From Rhyzopertha dominica (taxonomy: Eukaryota > Arthropoda > Insecta > Coleoptera > Bostrichidae), in contig QCXZ01000003.1 of the NCBI GenBank assembly GCA_025024175.1, forward strand, positions 41,564,257-41,628,256: 64,000 nt of DNA, given 5' to 3'. The notes beneath the pieces were generated by a model. That model was not told the origin of the DNA and searched no databases. It was given only the letters and a program-made list of their open reading frames with translations. The position numbers and the translations under genes are program-made. Shown here piece after piece: positions 46,420 through 57,860 of this stretch (positions are counted from its first letter, which is position 1; each line of letters starts with the position of its first letter).

Positions 46420-48229
46420 TTAGCCTTTAATGCTTTAAAAATGTGATGTAGAAACAACATTAGAANACAAAATTCTAAATTCAAGATCTACAGTAGGTTT
46501 AGATTTGACATAGGCATCCTTCTGCTTGTCTTACATTAAAGAACGACTATTTCCACTTGTTTTCGGCATCCTCATATTGGCTCAGGCGACTATATCAAAT
46601 ATACCTACGGTGTCATTAGGTGAGGTACCTACTGCGAGAAGCAATTTTACAAGGTACAGCTTAACAATACCCAACAACAGGGCATGGAGAAGAGAAATGA
46701 ACAACTCACAAAAACAAAACACAGAATATGGAAACAAGAACACAAGACATGTCAAGATTAACAACATCCACACATGACAAATATTAACACTGAAGACGTG
46801 CATAGAACATACAACATAAGTTAGTATAATAAAATCAAAATATCTGATTAACAAAACTACATTCAGTACATTCATTATAAACATGATATATTAAATACTC
46901 TCCACAAAGTTGATACACAAATTAAACAATGTGATCTTGTTCACAAGTTATGATCTCAAGAAAAGCTAAATAAACTCTTTCTGACCTGTAAAACTCCGGA
47001 ACATTACGCACGAACCCATAACATTGCCGAACGTCAAGCACGTCAGACATTCAAACTATAGGTTTGATACATAGAACATCATGGACGTCGACATTCAAAT
47101 TTTGGATCATCTGAACGTCATGTGTGCGATGACGAGCATTATATTGGTATTTTGTTGCATAACAGTGGCATGAGTCTGGAGACGCAATATTATGATATTA
47201 ACCATTATTTTAGTCAGTCTTGGAGGAGGTTCTTTCATCCCAAAATGAGCCATATTTACTCATTCTAATATTACCCTCTATATTCTATAAGCCCCACACA
47301 GGTAAATTTCTTGCTTAATATTTCAAGGGAGCCCCTCGGGCGGCTTTCAAACCACTATAAAAGCTTCTCATATTTCGCGGTTTTAAGTATCCCCCATTTT
47401 CCAATAACGTCGTAAACTCCACCCCAAGTTGTTTCTACGGTTTCTGCTACACTAATGCTAAAATCGATTTAACAGGATCAATAAATAAGCCTTTTAACTA
47501 ATCGAGGTGTAATTATGGTAATATTTGCGCCGGCCCACGCCTGCTCGCTCTATAAATAAGTTCAATGTATTTGAAGAGTGAATCGTATCGGGCAAATGGC
47601 TTTCAGACGTTAAAATGTTTGCCGATNCATCATGATTGCCGTGCTGTTTCTGTTTCGCTATTAAACTGCCGCTATATTTTGTTTTGTGAAAGGCAACTCC
47701 TGGGTAAACGCAGGTTATTTGTTAGACGTTCAGGAGCGGGTTGATTTATGCTATCCAGTTTCAGGTTGCCACGGTAAATAGCAAAGCCAGAGAAGTGCAC
47801 AACTTTGAAAACTACATTTAATATCACGAACACTTAGTTGTAGGTGATTTATGTTGGCGAAAGGAAGATACAAAATATTGCAGCTGGCAGTTATTACCGT
47901 GACTTGTTAAAAGTGAGGACAAATCAAATTATGTTGTTCTACTATGTATATCGCAAAATTTGTATTTCCACGTTTAACTTTAAGTGGCATTTCCACTTTC
48001 TCTTTTTTTAACACGAAGGAAGCAGAATGGTATCAAGTTCGATTGTATCTATAATGGAATGTTGGATTTTATTGCCAGGAATTTGGTCTAAATATTTGGA
48101 CAAATTTTACATAAAAATTCTAAATAGCACGGATATGTTAGGTATCACGCCTAGGCCGTAGCTTTTGGGGAATGACAAAAAAATTAAGAGTCAGTTTAAA
48201 GTGTTGCCGTAAACAAGATTTCGATGTGA
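46420..48229. other. End of copy B and following unique sequence
   Basis: Copy B ends at 47815, where copy A reaches the gap; 47816 onward is unique. No gene recognised; short ORFs at 46526-46884 match those of copy A. Confidence 0.5.
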
Positions 48230-48625
48230 TTTTTACTGAATATCCTTGCATGCAGTGGTTTGCTATTAAACTGGTTGGCTTGGCTTGGCATGGCTTGGCT
48301 TGGCTTGGCTTGGCTTGGCTTGGGCTTGGCTTGGCTTGGCTTGGCTTGGCTTGGCTTGGNTTGGCTTGGCTTGGCTTGGCTTGGCTTGGCTTGGCTGACA
48401 GCGTTATTACAGTTTCTCAGAATTGCAGAGCGATTATAGTATTCACTGAATATCCTTGCATGTAGTATTTTGGTTGGCTTGGTATGAAACTGGTGGATGA
48501 TATATCTGACTGCCGGGCATAGTTTTAGAAATGATATGTAGTAGCACTGTGGTGAGATGTGAGTATTCATTGAATATCCTTGGATGTAGTAAAATAGCTT
48601 TGTTTTAAAATAGTGGATGATAAAT
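48230..48625. repeat. Tandem repeat with GAATATCCTTGCATG block
   Basis: A block around GAATATCCTTGCATG starts near 48238, 48448 and 48571 and is followed each time by related sequence (GTGGATGAT-ATCTGA). The last two units are about 124 bp apart; the first is longer because a TTGGC array expanded inside it. Confidence 0.7.
48275..48396. repeat. (TTGGC)n microsatellite, about 24 units
   Basis: Nearly uninterrupted TTGGC pentamers with one TGGCA variant, one extra G and one N. It produces long artificial ORFs on both strands (Ala-Trp-Leu-Gly and Ala-Lys-Pro-Ser-Gln repeats). Length is likely variable between individuals. Confidence 0.95.
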
Positions 48626-48689
48626 CTGAGCATTACTAAATATTTCTATACTTTTTAAATGTTTTGTGTTCTATTTCTCTAGGTAACAT

Positions 48690-49450
48690 ACTGTAGTTAT
48701 TGGTACTATTTTGAAAACAGTGGATGAATTCAAAGGCCTTGGTGTAACATTTGACGATGAGTTTACCTTTTGCAAGCATATCGAAAACTAACTTTTCATA
48801 TGTAGAAATTGTAGGAAATTGAACATTTTATGCACTTCTCGAATGTTGTAAGTTTCCTTTGTTTATTTCAGGTTGAAAAAAGCGTCGTTGATTTGGTTTC
48901 TCATATATAGGTATGACATTATTCATCTGGAGTCTGTTCAAATTCACGTTTTTTATCAGACTGTTGTTATCCTTCTGAAAGCTATGACTACCAGGTTTTT
49001 TAGACCGGTTCCACTTTCGTCACTTATAGTATTGTGAAATGTCTGTACAATTTACTGAATAATAAAACTGAATGTAGTTTATTACTTGATAAGGTAATTG
49101 TTCTAGGCTACTGTAGCAACAATGCAAACATCTTTCAGTAGTTACTATAATGTAATTACTGACTCCTGTGACATTAATTTTGATTCTGTTGCATTCGTCA
49201 TTATTTGCATGGACATAATTATTTAATTTGATAGTTTGCCTGATGGAGTTATCCTTGTTTTTTTTTGCATTTATTGCCGTTACTTTTAAAAATAAATATC
49301 CTGAAATTGTGTGCTAACCTGTTCGAAAATAGTGGTTATTGTTATATGTTTTTCACAAAATGCAAGCTAGCGAATTGGAAAATTTTAAGTAGCAAGAGCA
49401 AACATGTTACACTTCATTTGAAAGCCAGGTTAATTAAGCCTACTTAATAT
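48690..49450 (+). pseudogene. Non-LTR retrotransposon RT relic, C-terminal part
   Basis: The plus strand reads EFKGLGVTFDDEFTFCKHIEN at about 48730-48790, matching the KDLGVxFDxxLxFxxHI block after the RT palm in Jockey/CR1-type elements. It is followed by CRNCRKLN, ASLIWF, HLESVQ and FRPVPLSSL-like remnants in later frames, in the order of the C-terminal thumb region. Stops and frameshifts are frequent. No palm motif, endonuclease or element end was found. It lies in unique sequence right of copy B, opposite in orientation to the Jockey-like relic inside the copies. Confidence 0.6.
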
Positions 49451-51206
49451 TATCTCTGTAATTGCGTTTAGTAAATTGAAATCGGACGATCCATCTAAAG
49501 CTAGTTACTCACATGTAACAATGAAGCATTTTCGTAGCTTTGGAATAGATTGATCGATTTAAGTTTACTGCACGCGATTGTGTAGAGAATACAAGTGACT
49601 TTAAAGCGAAATGGCCCCATCCAACTTTGCAAAAAAAATTTAGTGGCGACAGTAACGCCGTCACATAAATTGAGAGAAACTCATCACCTGTAAAACGAGG
49701 TCATTTTAAGCGATCTTACCAACATTTTATCGACAGCAGTTAGGCTGGGAGAATGGTCGTATGGAAAAAAATGTTTTCAAAAGGAAAAATCCATAACTTT
49801 GCCATGAATTGTCCTGTGTCAATTTTCTAAATGCGAGCGTAAGAATTTTAAGAAAAAAAAGCCTATCTAATGCAAAAGGTGGTAATTTAACCATACACCA
49901 TTTCATCCGAACCTTTTAACTATACAATAAAAGGGATACCGACGGATACCAGGGTACCTGATAAATGTGTGCTATCCGGGTACAAATTTTTGGTACCCGA
50001 TACCCGATAGTACCCAAAAACACAAAAACTGTGTCGTTTCTAGTTTTTTTTTAACGATATTGGGGTTATTCCTTATACAATGTAAATGTGTATATTGCCT
50101 GAAATATTCGGTAGTTGGTAGTTGTTAATCTGCATAGAAGAAAGTTATACCGTTGTCTGAATAATACTATTCAGGCAGCGGTTATACCTATTTAAATCGG
50201 TACCGTATATCGATTACTTTTATAATTTTTTAATGCTTATTTTGTATCGGTATCCATAATATATACCGCCTACACTTACGATTTATATATACATACTTTG
50301 CACGTAACTCCATAATCATATAATTCTCATAGTTTGAATTCCGATTATAAAATGCATGCTAAAATTAATGTAGTCTCGGAAAATTAATCAAACTTTAATA
50401 TTTACCTCCCTCTATTAATGCATGTTATTGAATTACAGGAGCAAAGTTTTGTGATCTAGTAACTCGAAGTGAACCATTATTATCCGTTCGTGAATTTTTC
50501 ACCGGTTCACCATTTCCAATTAATTACATTCGATTATTCTATTCACATAGTGCATAATGGCTTCTAACTTCGGTACCTCTGCACCGCCAGAGTTATTACC
50601 CATTAACAAACAATGAAATTAAGACAATGAACGCATAGTTCTGTAGCAGTTCCGGGAAACATCTTGCAAATGAAACATTCCACGTTGCAGACAAAGCCGA
50701 CGGCGTATCTCACTGTTTATTGTATTTATAAGGTACGCAGTAAATATTCTAACAGCGTATTTATGCTTCTGAGGTGCAGTCAATAATTTACAGGGCTTGG
50801 GGTGCATATTCAANGCGAACTATGTCAGCGGCGATGTATGTGGCTCGGAATGCGACATCAAAAGCGAATTTCCATTTTGTTTTCGCGTTGCGGGATCAAT
50901 TTATCTGGCACGCCTCTGGAAAAATCTAATATTTAAAACTATTGGGTCCGGGGCAGGGACTATGTTTCCTTTGTGAATTTGCAGCGTAGCAATATCCACG
51001 AATTAAAATGCAAGAGCGAAACAAAAAGTAAGCCGTTACAGTGAAAGTGAACCTATTCAGAAAGAAAGTGAAGGCGCCGTTGGTTGGTAGTAAGTGATAA
51101 GATAAGAATAAGCCGCAGTTCGAGACTACTGAAGACACGGTGTTCTAAATTCGTTGTAATTGTATGGTAAAGTATCAAGCAACGATCTTGAGACTGACTT
51201 ATGCAG
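49451..51206. other. No gene recognised; contains GGTACC-rich part
   Basis: The stretch at 49930-50030 repeats GGTACC/GATACC-like words, and 50144-50188 is a near-perfect palindrome. The remainder is AT-rich and unassigned, with a slightly GC-richer part at 50520-51130. Confidence 0.45.
50144..50188. repeat. Hairpin with G-U compatible changes
   Basis: Arms 50149-50163 and 50168-50182 pair along all 15 positions as RNA (two G-U pairs) around a 4-nt loop; flanking GTTAT and TATACC extend the symmetry. Could be the centre of a small inverted-repeat element or a structured RNA. Confidence 0.6.
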
Positions 51207-51298
51207 AGGGTTTTACAGCTTGATGGTCGACCGTCGTAAACTATTGTATTGTAAATGAGGGTCTTTACGACCTTATGGTCGGCCGTCCTAAACTATTG
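51207..51298. repeat. 51-bp direct tandem duplication
   Basis: About 40 bp starting AGGGT (51207) recur at 51258, with a core TGGTCGACCGTC versus TGGTCGGCCGTC and an end TAAACTATTG. Two units only. Confidence 0.75.
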
Positions 51299-51732
51299 GG
51301 ATTAGTGGCACGCTTCAAAGTTCCTGGGCCGCATTCAAAAATAATCTTGTTGGCAAAAATTTTAACTTTTCCACTATAAATTTTTGAAATTTGTTACTTT
51401 TGATAATTTAGCAATCAATAAAACATAGAAACTTTTATAACAAATATTATTTAATGCAGACCTGATGCTAAGTGGCGCGAACCGCGATCTATTTTTATGT
51501 GATACTTTATTGTGTTTAAATTTTTCAATGTATAAAATAAAAGTCTTTGCATGTCATAACGAATTTATACAAATTTAATACAAAAAAACATACAAATTAG
51601 TAAGTAGAAAATTATTTACAAATTCTTAGAAAAAATTTACAATAGTGCACATTAAAATTTATACACGATATCGATTATGTTCATTACAGCTTGTTAATAA
51701 GCACATTACAAGAGTCACAAACTAAAAAAAAA

Positions 51733-52230
51733 TTACTCACTATCACTTTCACTGCTCAAATCACGATTAACTTCTATTATTAATTCTTGTACATGATTCG
51801 CACTGTACCAATTTTCAATGTCCAGTACATGCCGCACTAAATTTCTCCATGCATCGACACTTTCTATTTCAGCTTCGTGTCTAATTTTTAGCAACATTTC
51901 ATTGTGGTGTGTCCACATTCAGAAGCGAGAATGTCATTTTTAAATTGCGTCGAAAATTTTTTTGTGCCAAGCCCTTTCAATAATTGTTTTTTTGTGTAGT
52001 CCTCTTCGAAATATAAATCTTCTTTTCTTAAAAACCCTTGAATGGTTGCCTTATTAGTTGTTGTATTTGGAATTTTATCCAGTTGCTTCGAATGGTAACT
52101 AGCGTTGTCCATTACTATGACGCTGTTTGGTGGCAATTTGGGAAATATAATGTTTTTGAGCCAATTTTCAAACACTTCCGCATTCATATCAGAATAATCA
52201 GTTTAAAATCCGCAAAAATCTCTTTGACCA
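51733..52230 (-). pseudogene. DDE_3/Tc1-like transposase, C-terminal half, internally deleted
   Basis: The minus strand reads DYSDMNAEVFENWL (about 52230-52160), then FPKLPPNSVIVMDNASYHS, where the Asp of MDNASYH is the second catalytic residue of the DDE triad, and FLRKEDLYFEEDYTKKQLL. After GH near 51908 the frame shifts into 51918-51733, ending AWRNLVRHVLDIENWY and a final SSESDSE. The expected PPY-LNPIELIW block, holding the third catalytic residue, is deleted between them, and the N-terminal half is absent upstream. It is dead and probably of the same family as 34779-35019. Confidence 0.8.
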
Positions 52231-54032
52231 GTTGCCCTACGTAATGTATTTGTCACAAACGCCTCTTAATAAGTGGTTAAATGTAAGCATATACGTAGGT
52301 ATGACTGAATAAGTAAAAATATTGCAGTTGGTAAGCTTATATGCTGTAAAACTTTAAAATATAACTAAACACGTATGCTTTCAATACTGTTTGTATTAGG
52401 AGTAGAATAGTTCCGATTTCTTCTTGTTTCAAAAAAAAATATACTGGTAGAAACTACGTTTGTGACTCTCCGGATTAAAAGAAAATTTTAACCTGTGAAG
52501 AAACAGGGCAGAGGACGATTGCAGACCGTGATCAAAAATTAGAAAGTATGGGCTGCCACATTGATTTTGGAATGTTTACCATTCATGGTTATAAAAATAG
52601 ATACTACTCATTAAATTAGGGAAGTATACGATTTAGACATACATTAAAAGCTATTAGATGAGAAATATTTGTAGTTCAAATAATAATACGAAATAATGCT
52701 CATTGATTTGTGTATAGAAAAAAAAATCTAAAAAAGCCTAAACACAATTTTTTGTTATGGTCCACCCGCTGCAAAACAGTGGAACGTGCCGAACCCGTCT
52801 TTATTTACGACAGCTTCAGGTAATACTTGTGAACCATTGTGAGCGGTAATCGGGTGTTCATATAATGAGTCTCATAGATAGTTGCTTGCAACTATATCTC
52901 GGTAACTATTAATGTTAGCTGGTTGCCGTTTCAACATTACTATCTCACTGTTTTGTTGTGTTTGGCTGTACTATCGCCATTTTTATATTGTCTTGTTTTA
53001 AAGCTATGGACAACTTTTGAATAATGTAACATTTATTCAGTTCTCGATATCTCGCTTGCATGGGTATGTTAATACAAAAAAAACTGTCAAGATATTTTTA
53101 TTTTGAATCCAGTGGCGTTTCAGATCTTTTTACACAAGCTGTGGTCTTAAAGCATTTATTAATGTAAAAATTTTCATTCATGATTAACTTGTATTGTACT
53201 GGTTCAAGTATGAAAACGAACAGCGGCATAAACATCACGTGAAGAGTTGCAATGTAGATAATGATAGCTAGATCTACTGCGTTTGTCAGCATGACAGCGT
53301 AACATAAACTACTACTACTTAACCAGAATTTAATACTACAGTTTCCTCCCTCCTAAAATACAAAATAATTACAAATTTAACTTAACAGGGGGTTGAATTG
53401 TGCGCTTCGGACGTGAACAGAACTAAACACTGTATATAGGCTTTTTAGTTTCCCGCACCTCACTAGAAGAGGCTAATTTACTATACACTACTCATAAACC
53501 TTGAAACTGACCGCGCTCTCACATTTTCCTTAATCGCTTAGCAACTAGAACAACTAGGACGACTTACATCTAATTCAGGTATTTTCTCCTTATTATCTAC
53601 TATCAGTAACTGATCAACATGCCTTCTCCAAATTTTGTCAGTTCCCAAAACCTTAACTAAATATATTATGTTTTTTTATTTGATACCCTGTAGTCTCGCG
53701 CTAGAACGAAAGGTATCTCTCTTGACTCCCTAAAATTTTGCACCTGTCCTTCTAAATTTTTAGCTTAAAAGTCATTATGTATTGCATCCAATAGCGTCTT
53801 AGGTTTTCTATTGAACATCGAAATAGCTAGGCTGACTCCCACGGTTGCATGTGGCGCATTACGATATTATAATAAATATCTATTAATGACAGTGTAAATA
53901 CTAGGCGTTCTATTTTGTGTGTCCAAAACGGCTTTTTCAGGACAAATTTAATACTTTTGACCGCCTTCTCGGCTGCTCCATTTGTAGCCAGATGAAAAGG
54001 AGCTGAAGTTAGAACAGCTGCATTATTCGCAA
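52231..54032. other. No gene recognised
   Basis: AT-rich sequence with short ORFs lacking known domains. No repeats or RNA genes seen. Confidence 0.45.
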
Positions 54033-54530
54033 CTAGGGCTGGGCGAATTATAGATATTAACTGAAAGTACCATTGGCTGTATCGAGTATCGATACCACCT
54101 TGTCGTGGTTCAGTATCAAAGTATTCAACAGTATCGAAGTATCGAAAGTGTTCAAAAGTATCGAGTATCGAAACTATTCAAAAGTATCAAAGTATCGAAA
54201 GTATTTAAAAATATCAAAAGTATTTAAAAGTATAGAAAGTATTTAAAAGTATCTGAAGTATCGAAAGTATCAAATGTATTGCGAATATCGAAGCAATGAT
54301 ATGGGTTGAGCAGAGTATCGATACTTACCTACTCAAAGTATGGTTACCTTTATCGGTATCGAGCATCGATACCACCTTGTGGTATTCAAGTATCGAAAGT
54401 ATTGAAGTATCGAAAACATTCAATGTGTTAAAAATATCGAGTATTGCAATAATTTAAAGTATGGGAAGCTTCATAGGTATTGCAGCATCCAAAATATAGG
54501 CGGTGTTAAAAGTATTGAAAATATTAAAAA
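54033..54530. repeat. hAT-like left terminus followed by TATCGA-rich degenerate tandem array
   Basis: TAGGGCTGGGCGAA at 54033 resembles a hAT terminal inverted repeat. From about 54080 to 54300 and 54350 to 54530 the sequence is built from degenerate units of about 10-20 bp around AAGTATCGAAAGTATT. Subterminal arrays of this kind occur in non-autonomous hAT elements. No matching right terminus was found, so the element assignment is tentative. Confidence 0.55.
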
Positions 54531-57279
54531 TTGAAACAATACAAAACAATACAATGATGGAATACAGGTTGAAAAGTTTTACTGCCATGTATGAGTATAT
54601 TAGCCGAGATATTACGTCTAGCCGCCTACAACCTGTCGAAGTTATCGAAGAATATGCAAAAGGTCATCTTCCAAGGAGACTTGCTATGCGCTTAATAAGC
54701 AAATAAAATTTTGTGTGCTTTTTTTAGTATTTTAGAGTTTACAGTGATAAAGCATCCCCTCAATTCGGTCAAGCATCTCCCAAACCGAAATCCTGGATCA
54801 GCCACTGATTTTACTTTATCAAGTTTTGTACTATAAAATGTTTATTTGAGCGCCGAGCTAAATAATTTTTGCTCATTTTCATACACTTGATAAATAATGG
54901 CTTTTGAGTCGACTTTAATGTACTAACAGGGCCAAGTCTATGATTTCTTTGGTGGCTCATTTTTGCGTACCAGATAGTAATAATAACCATTTCCATCACA
55001 GCGCATTTGAAGTTTCCGGAAATCATGAAAATTCGAGTGCACTTCTACGGTGTTGTAACCGTTTCTGTATCCTTAACGTAAAACAAAAAAGACAAAAGTA
55101 TCGAATGCTGCTCGTTACATACAAAACTATTTGTCAATGACAGGTAAGAAAAATAGGGGGAATAAATTACAATTACAGTTTAATTTTTGCTATTGGTTCT
55201 AATGCTAGAAAAGCTAGTTCATCATTTTAGCATTGAAAATTACTTTGCATTCACTTTGCAAGCTGATTTTACAAAAATAGTGTAGGTATTTTTATTAGCA
55301 ACTAGTTTATTTGGACTGACACTATCACCAATCAGCACACTTATAATGTGACGGCCTAAATAAGCACATCCAAATATCAGCTAGTATAGGATCACATGTC
55401 AAGGTCCCTTTTTGATGTACCAAATGTAATTCTCACCGGTAAACTNCTCCATTCCCTGCCACCCTCCCAAAACTCCACCGCTCCGGATTATACCGCAAAT
55501 TTTAATTTAACTCTGTCCGAGCTATACGGCACACAAGTCAAACAAAAACTCCGTTAACGAATACATACATCAAAATTTCTCATCTAAATTCTGCCATTCG
55601 CAGTCGACAAAAACACACGTACGTGGCCCGATGTTACGTGCCACAGCTTTTTGCAAAGTTTCAACCCTTTACTGAGGGGGCATTGCATGCCCGGCGGCTG
55701 TTAATATTTAACGCACAAATCGACGGCATGTTAGCCTGACGATCTGCGGTTGATGGTGATGACAGCGGTTGTCGTCTCCGCAAGCTAAGTTGGTCCAAGT
55801 GGAGCCATCAGACCGATGGGAGATTGCTCACGTCCTGTTATGGATCGGAGGTTGAACATTTGCACACACGCTAACTTGGATTAAGTGGCTTGTAAGTTGA
55901 GGAGTGTCGTACGCCTAAGGATCTTAAAGTTTTGTACTCACAGAATGAAGAACACTTGTGTGATATCAGGCTGTCTCAGAATGATTAAAGAAACTGTCCA
56001 GCATCTAGAGTTCCAGATGTCTGCAGCATATATGCATATTCAAACTATCATATACAGAGTTTCTATAAAATAAATCTTTGTGCCGCCTTTTTGTAACTGC
56101 TGCTAAGCTACAATATGCACGGCGATAGTAGTGAAAGTTGTAGATCAATGTCACCCCGCAGCTCCGAAAGGTGATCTTTCTTTATCCTTAAAATTGATTA
56201 TCCCACAAAACACTACAGATTGTGTTAAAAATACACACTCCCAGGCGTTTTATCATATTAAAATATATCAAATAATTCAAAAATCGACAGATGACAAGTA
56301 TACGTCGCCAACTTGATTTAATCGATAATTTCCATAAGCGCCCTGGATGTATGAATCATTTATAGAACCCTGTATCCTATATATGCATATAAATTATGAG
56401 TTTGTATAAGAGGTTAAGGTATGGTCGAATGACTAATATGGGAGGAAATTGTGATTAACTAACAATGTAATTCTTCTCACCTCATGGTCTTATTTTTTAA
56501 TAACTACCAAAAAGGATTAACTTATGATAAGAATAATTTAATATTAAATATTGTACCTACCATTCATATACATTTAATCTTTTAATAAACACACTTATTC
56601 GTTTCGCCTCATTCTAAATGCTATTTGTTATTATTTTTCAATACAGGGAATACACTATGTTTTAAAAGTATACAGGCGCTTGCCTTTACACAAACAATTC
56701 TTATTTTTGGTTTTGATAAATTTGTTTAAACTGTTACTATGACTGCCATCAATTTAAGACGCCCAAATTCTAATTAAGGAGCAAGAGCCTGTTGTCTACT
56801 TTGGTAATATAGAAAACATATTTTTTTAACATTATATATGAAATCTAACGTTTTGTGATATGGGTATATAAAAATTGGTAGTGTAAATAAATATGGGGTT
56901 GCTTGCTCGGTCCGATGCTGGTAATTTTGAAAGTGCAGGAGGGCGAACACAATGTTGCAAATGGAAAAGAATCTGCTTTTTTGTTAGTGCTGCAGTAAGG
57001 GAGATAGTCGCTTACATTCCATAGTAATTGAATGATGATGTGCGAAAAGCGACCTTACATTACTGCAGAAGATATTAAGGCGCTTGTTTGGAATTTTTTT
57101 GGTTTCTTTTTCTGTAAGTATATCACAGAATTAATTAAGTACTGTGTATTCTGGTTCTATATTAACAGCTGTTAACCAGCATTCTTTGCTTCGTGTGTCT
57201 GCACATTGTTAATTTGCTAACGGGACCGTTATAAATGTGTTAGATGATTATACAGAACATCACAATTACGTTTGTTTTC
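54531..57279. other. No gene recognised; GC-richer island at 55440-55860
   Basis: The island at 55440-55860 differs in composition from its surroundings and has no repeat character; it could be conserved regulatory DNA or an untranslated exon. An imperfect inverted repeat lies at about 56990-57072 (arms CTGCAGTAAGG.../...TTACTGCAG). Short ORFs have no known domain. Confidence 0.45.
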
Positions 57280-57860
57280 GTTGCATTCAAAAATTATATG
57301 TTGAATGTTTCCAGTTTCCCCCACAATAACATAAATGATTTTTCGAAAGTTTATCTTATATAGGTATTCTGGAGTTACCATTCACTTTCTATTTAGTGTT
57401 TTTAATTTATAAAATGATTTTTTTTATATTCTGTTAACCATTTGTTGTTACATTTTGCCTTTAAAATTGCTAACTTTAATTTCTCTATCTATTGTGAAAT
57501 ATGATTTTGAATGAGACATTTTTCAAAGTATGAGAGGCCTATTTGTATGGCTTTCTGGTTTACTTTTTTTAAATTATTTTATTATGTAGGCTGTGAGATC
57601 CATTTCATTACCTTCTACGTTTTTCCTGAAGCCACTGTGTGCATACGGGAGATCGATGAATAAAGCTGTATATTTCGCTTCATATCATCTGCTGCTCAGG
57701 CGATTATGACATTTTTTGGAGCTCATCTCTATAACCCATAGCTGTTTCGTAGTGCTTGATGCTGAATTTTTTCAAAACGTTTTATTCTTGACACTTTGTA
57801 TACATTTAAACGCTAGACGCTTAATTTTTTTGTGTAAAAGCTGCTGCCAAGTATTAGAAC
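57280..57860 (-). pseudogene. Non-LTR retrotransposon C-terminal relic
   Basis: The minus strand contains LGSSFYTKK then RIKRFEKIQHQALR (about 57780-57745), matching the conserved LDYGSxxYxxA and IQxxALR stretch after RT in insect non-LTR elements. Further on comes CYCGGNWKHSTYNF (about 57335-57285), resembling the C-terminal CxCG...ETxxHxxF cluster. Stops and shifts are many. The clade cannot be fixed. Confidence 0.45.

Larger units (their letters stand above)
35298..47815. repeat. Large duplication, copy B
   Basis: Second version of the block at 1-14535, same orientation and order of elements. It is about 2 kb shorter because it lacks copy-A segments near 3.3-4.0, 7.9-8.4, 9.3-9.8, 10.2-10.3 and 13.75-13.87 kb. 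It preserves some features better than copy A, for example the reverse transcriptase FVDD box and the GIY-YIG reading frame. Single-base deletions relative to copy A cluster at about 45480-46350. Confidence 0.95.

Noticed and set aside
48172..48633. Long ORFs on both strands over the TTGGC array
   Set aside because: They result from a pentanucleotide repeat being open in several frames, with low-complexity product and no conserved flanks.
54503..54706. 67-codon plus-strand ORF as a gene
   Set aside because: It starts inside the degenerate array and has no recognisable domain.
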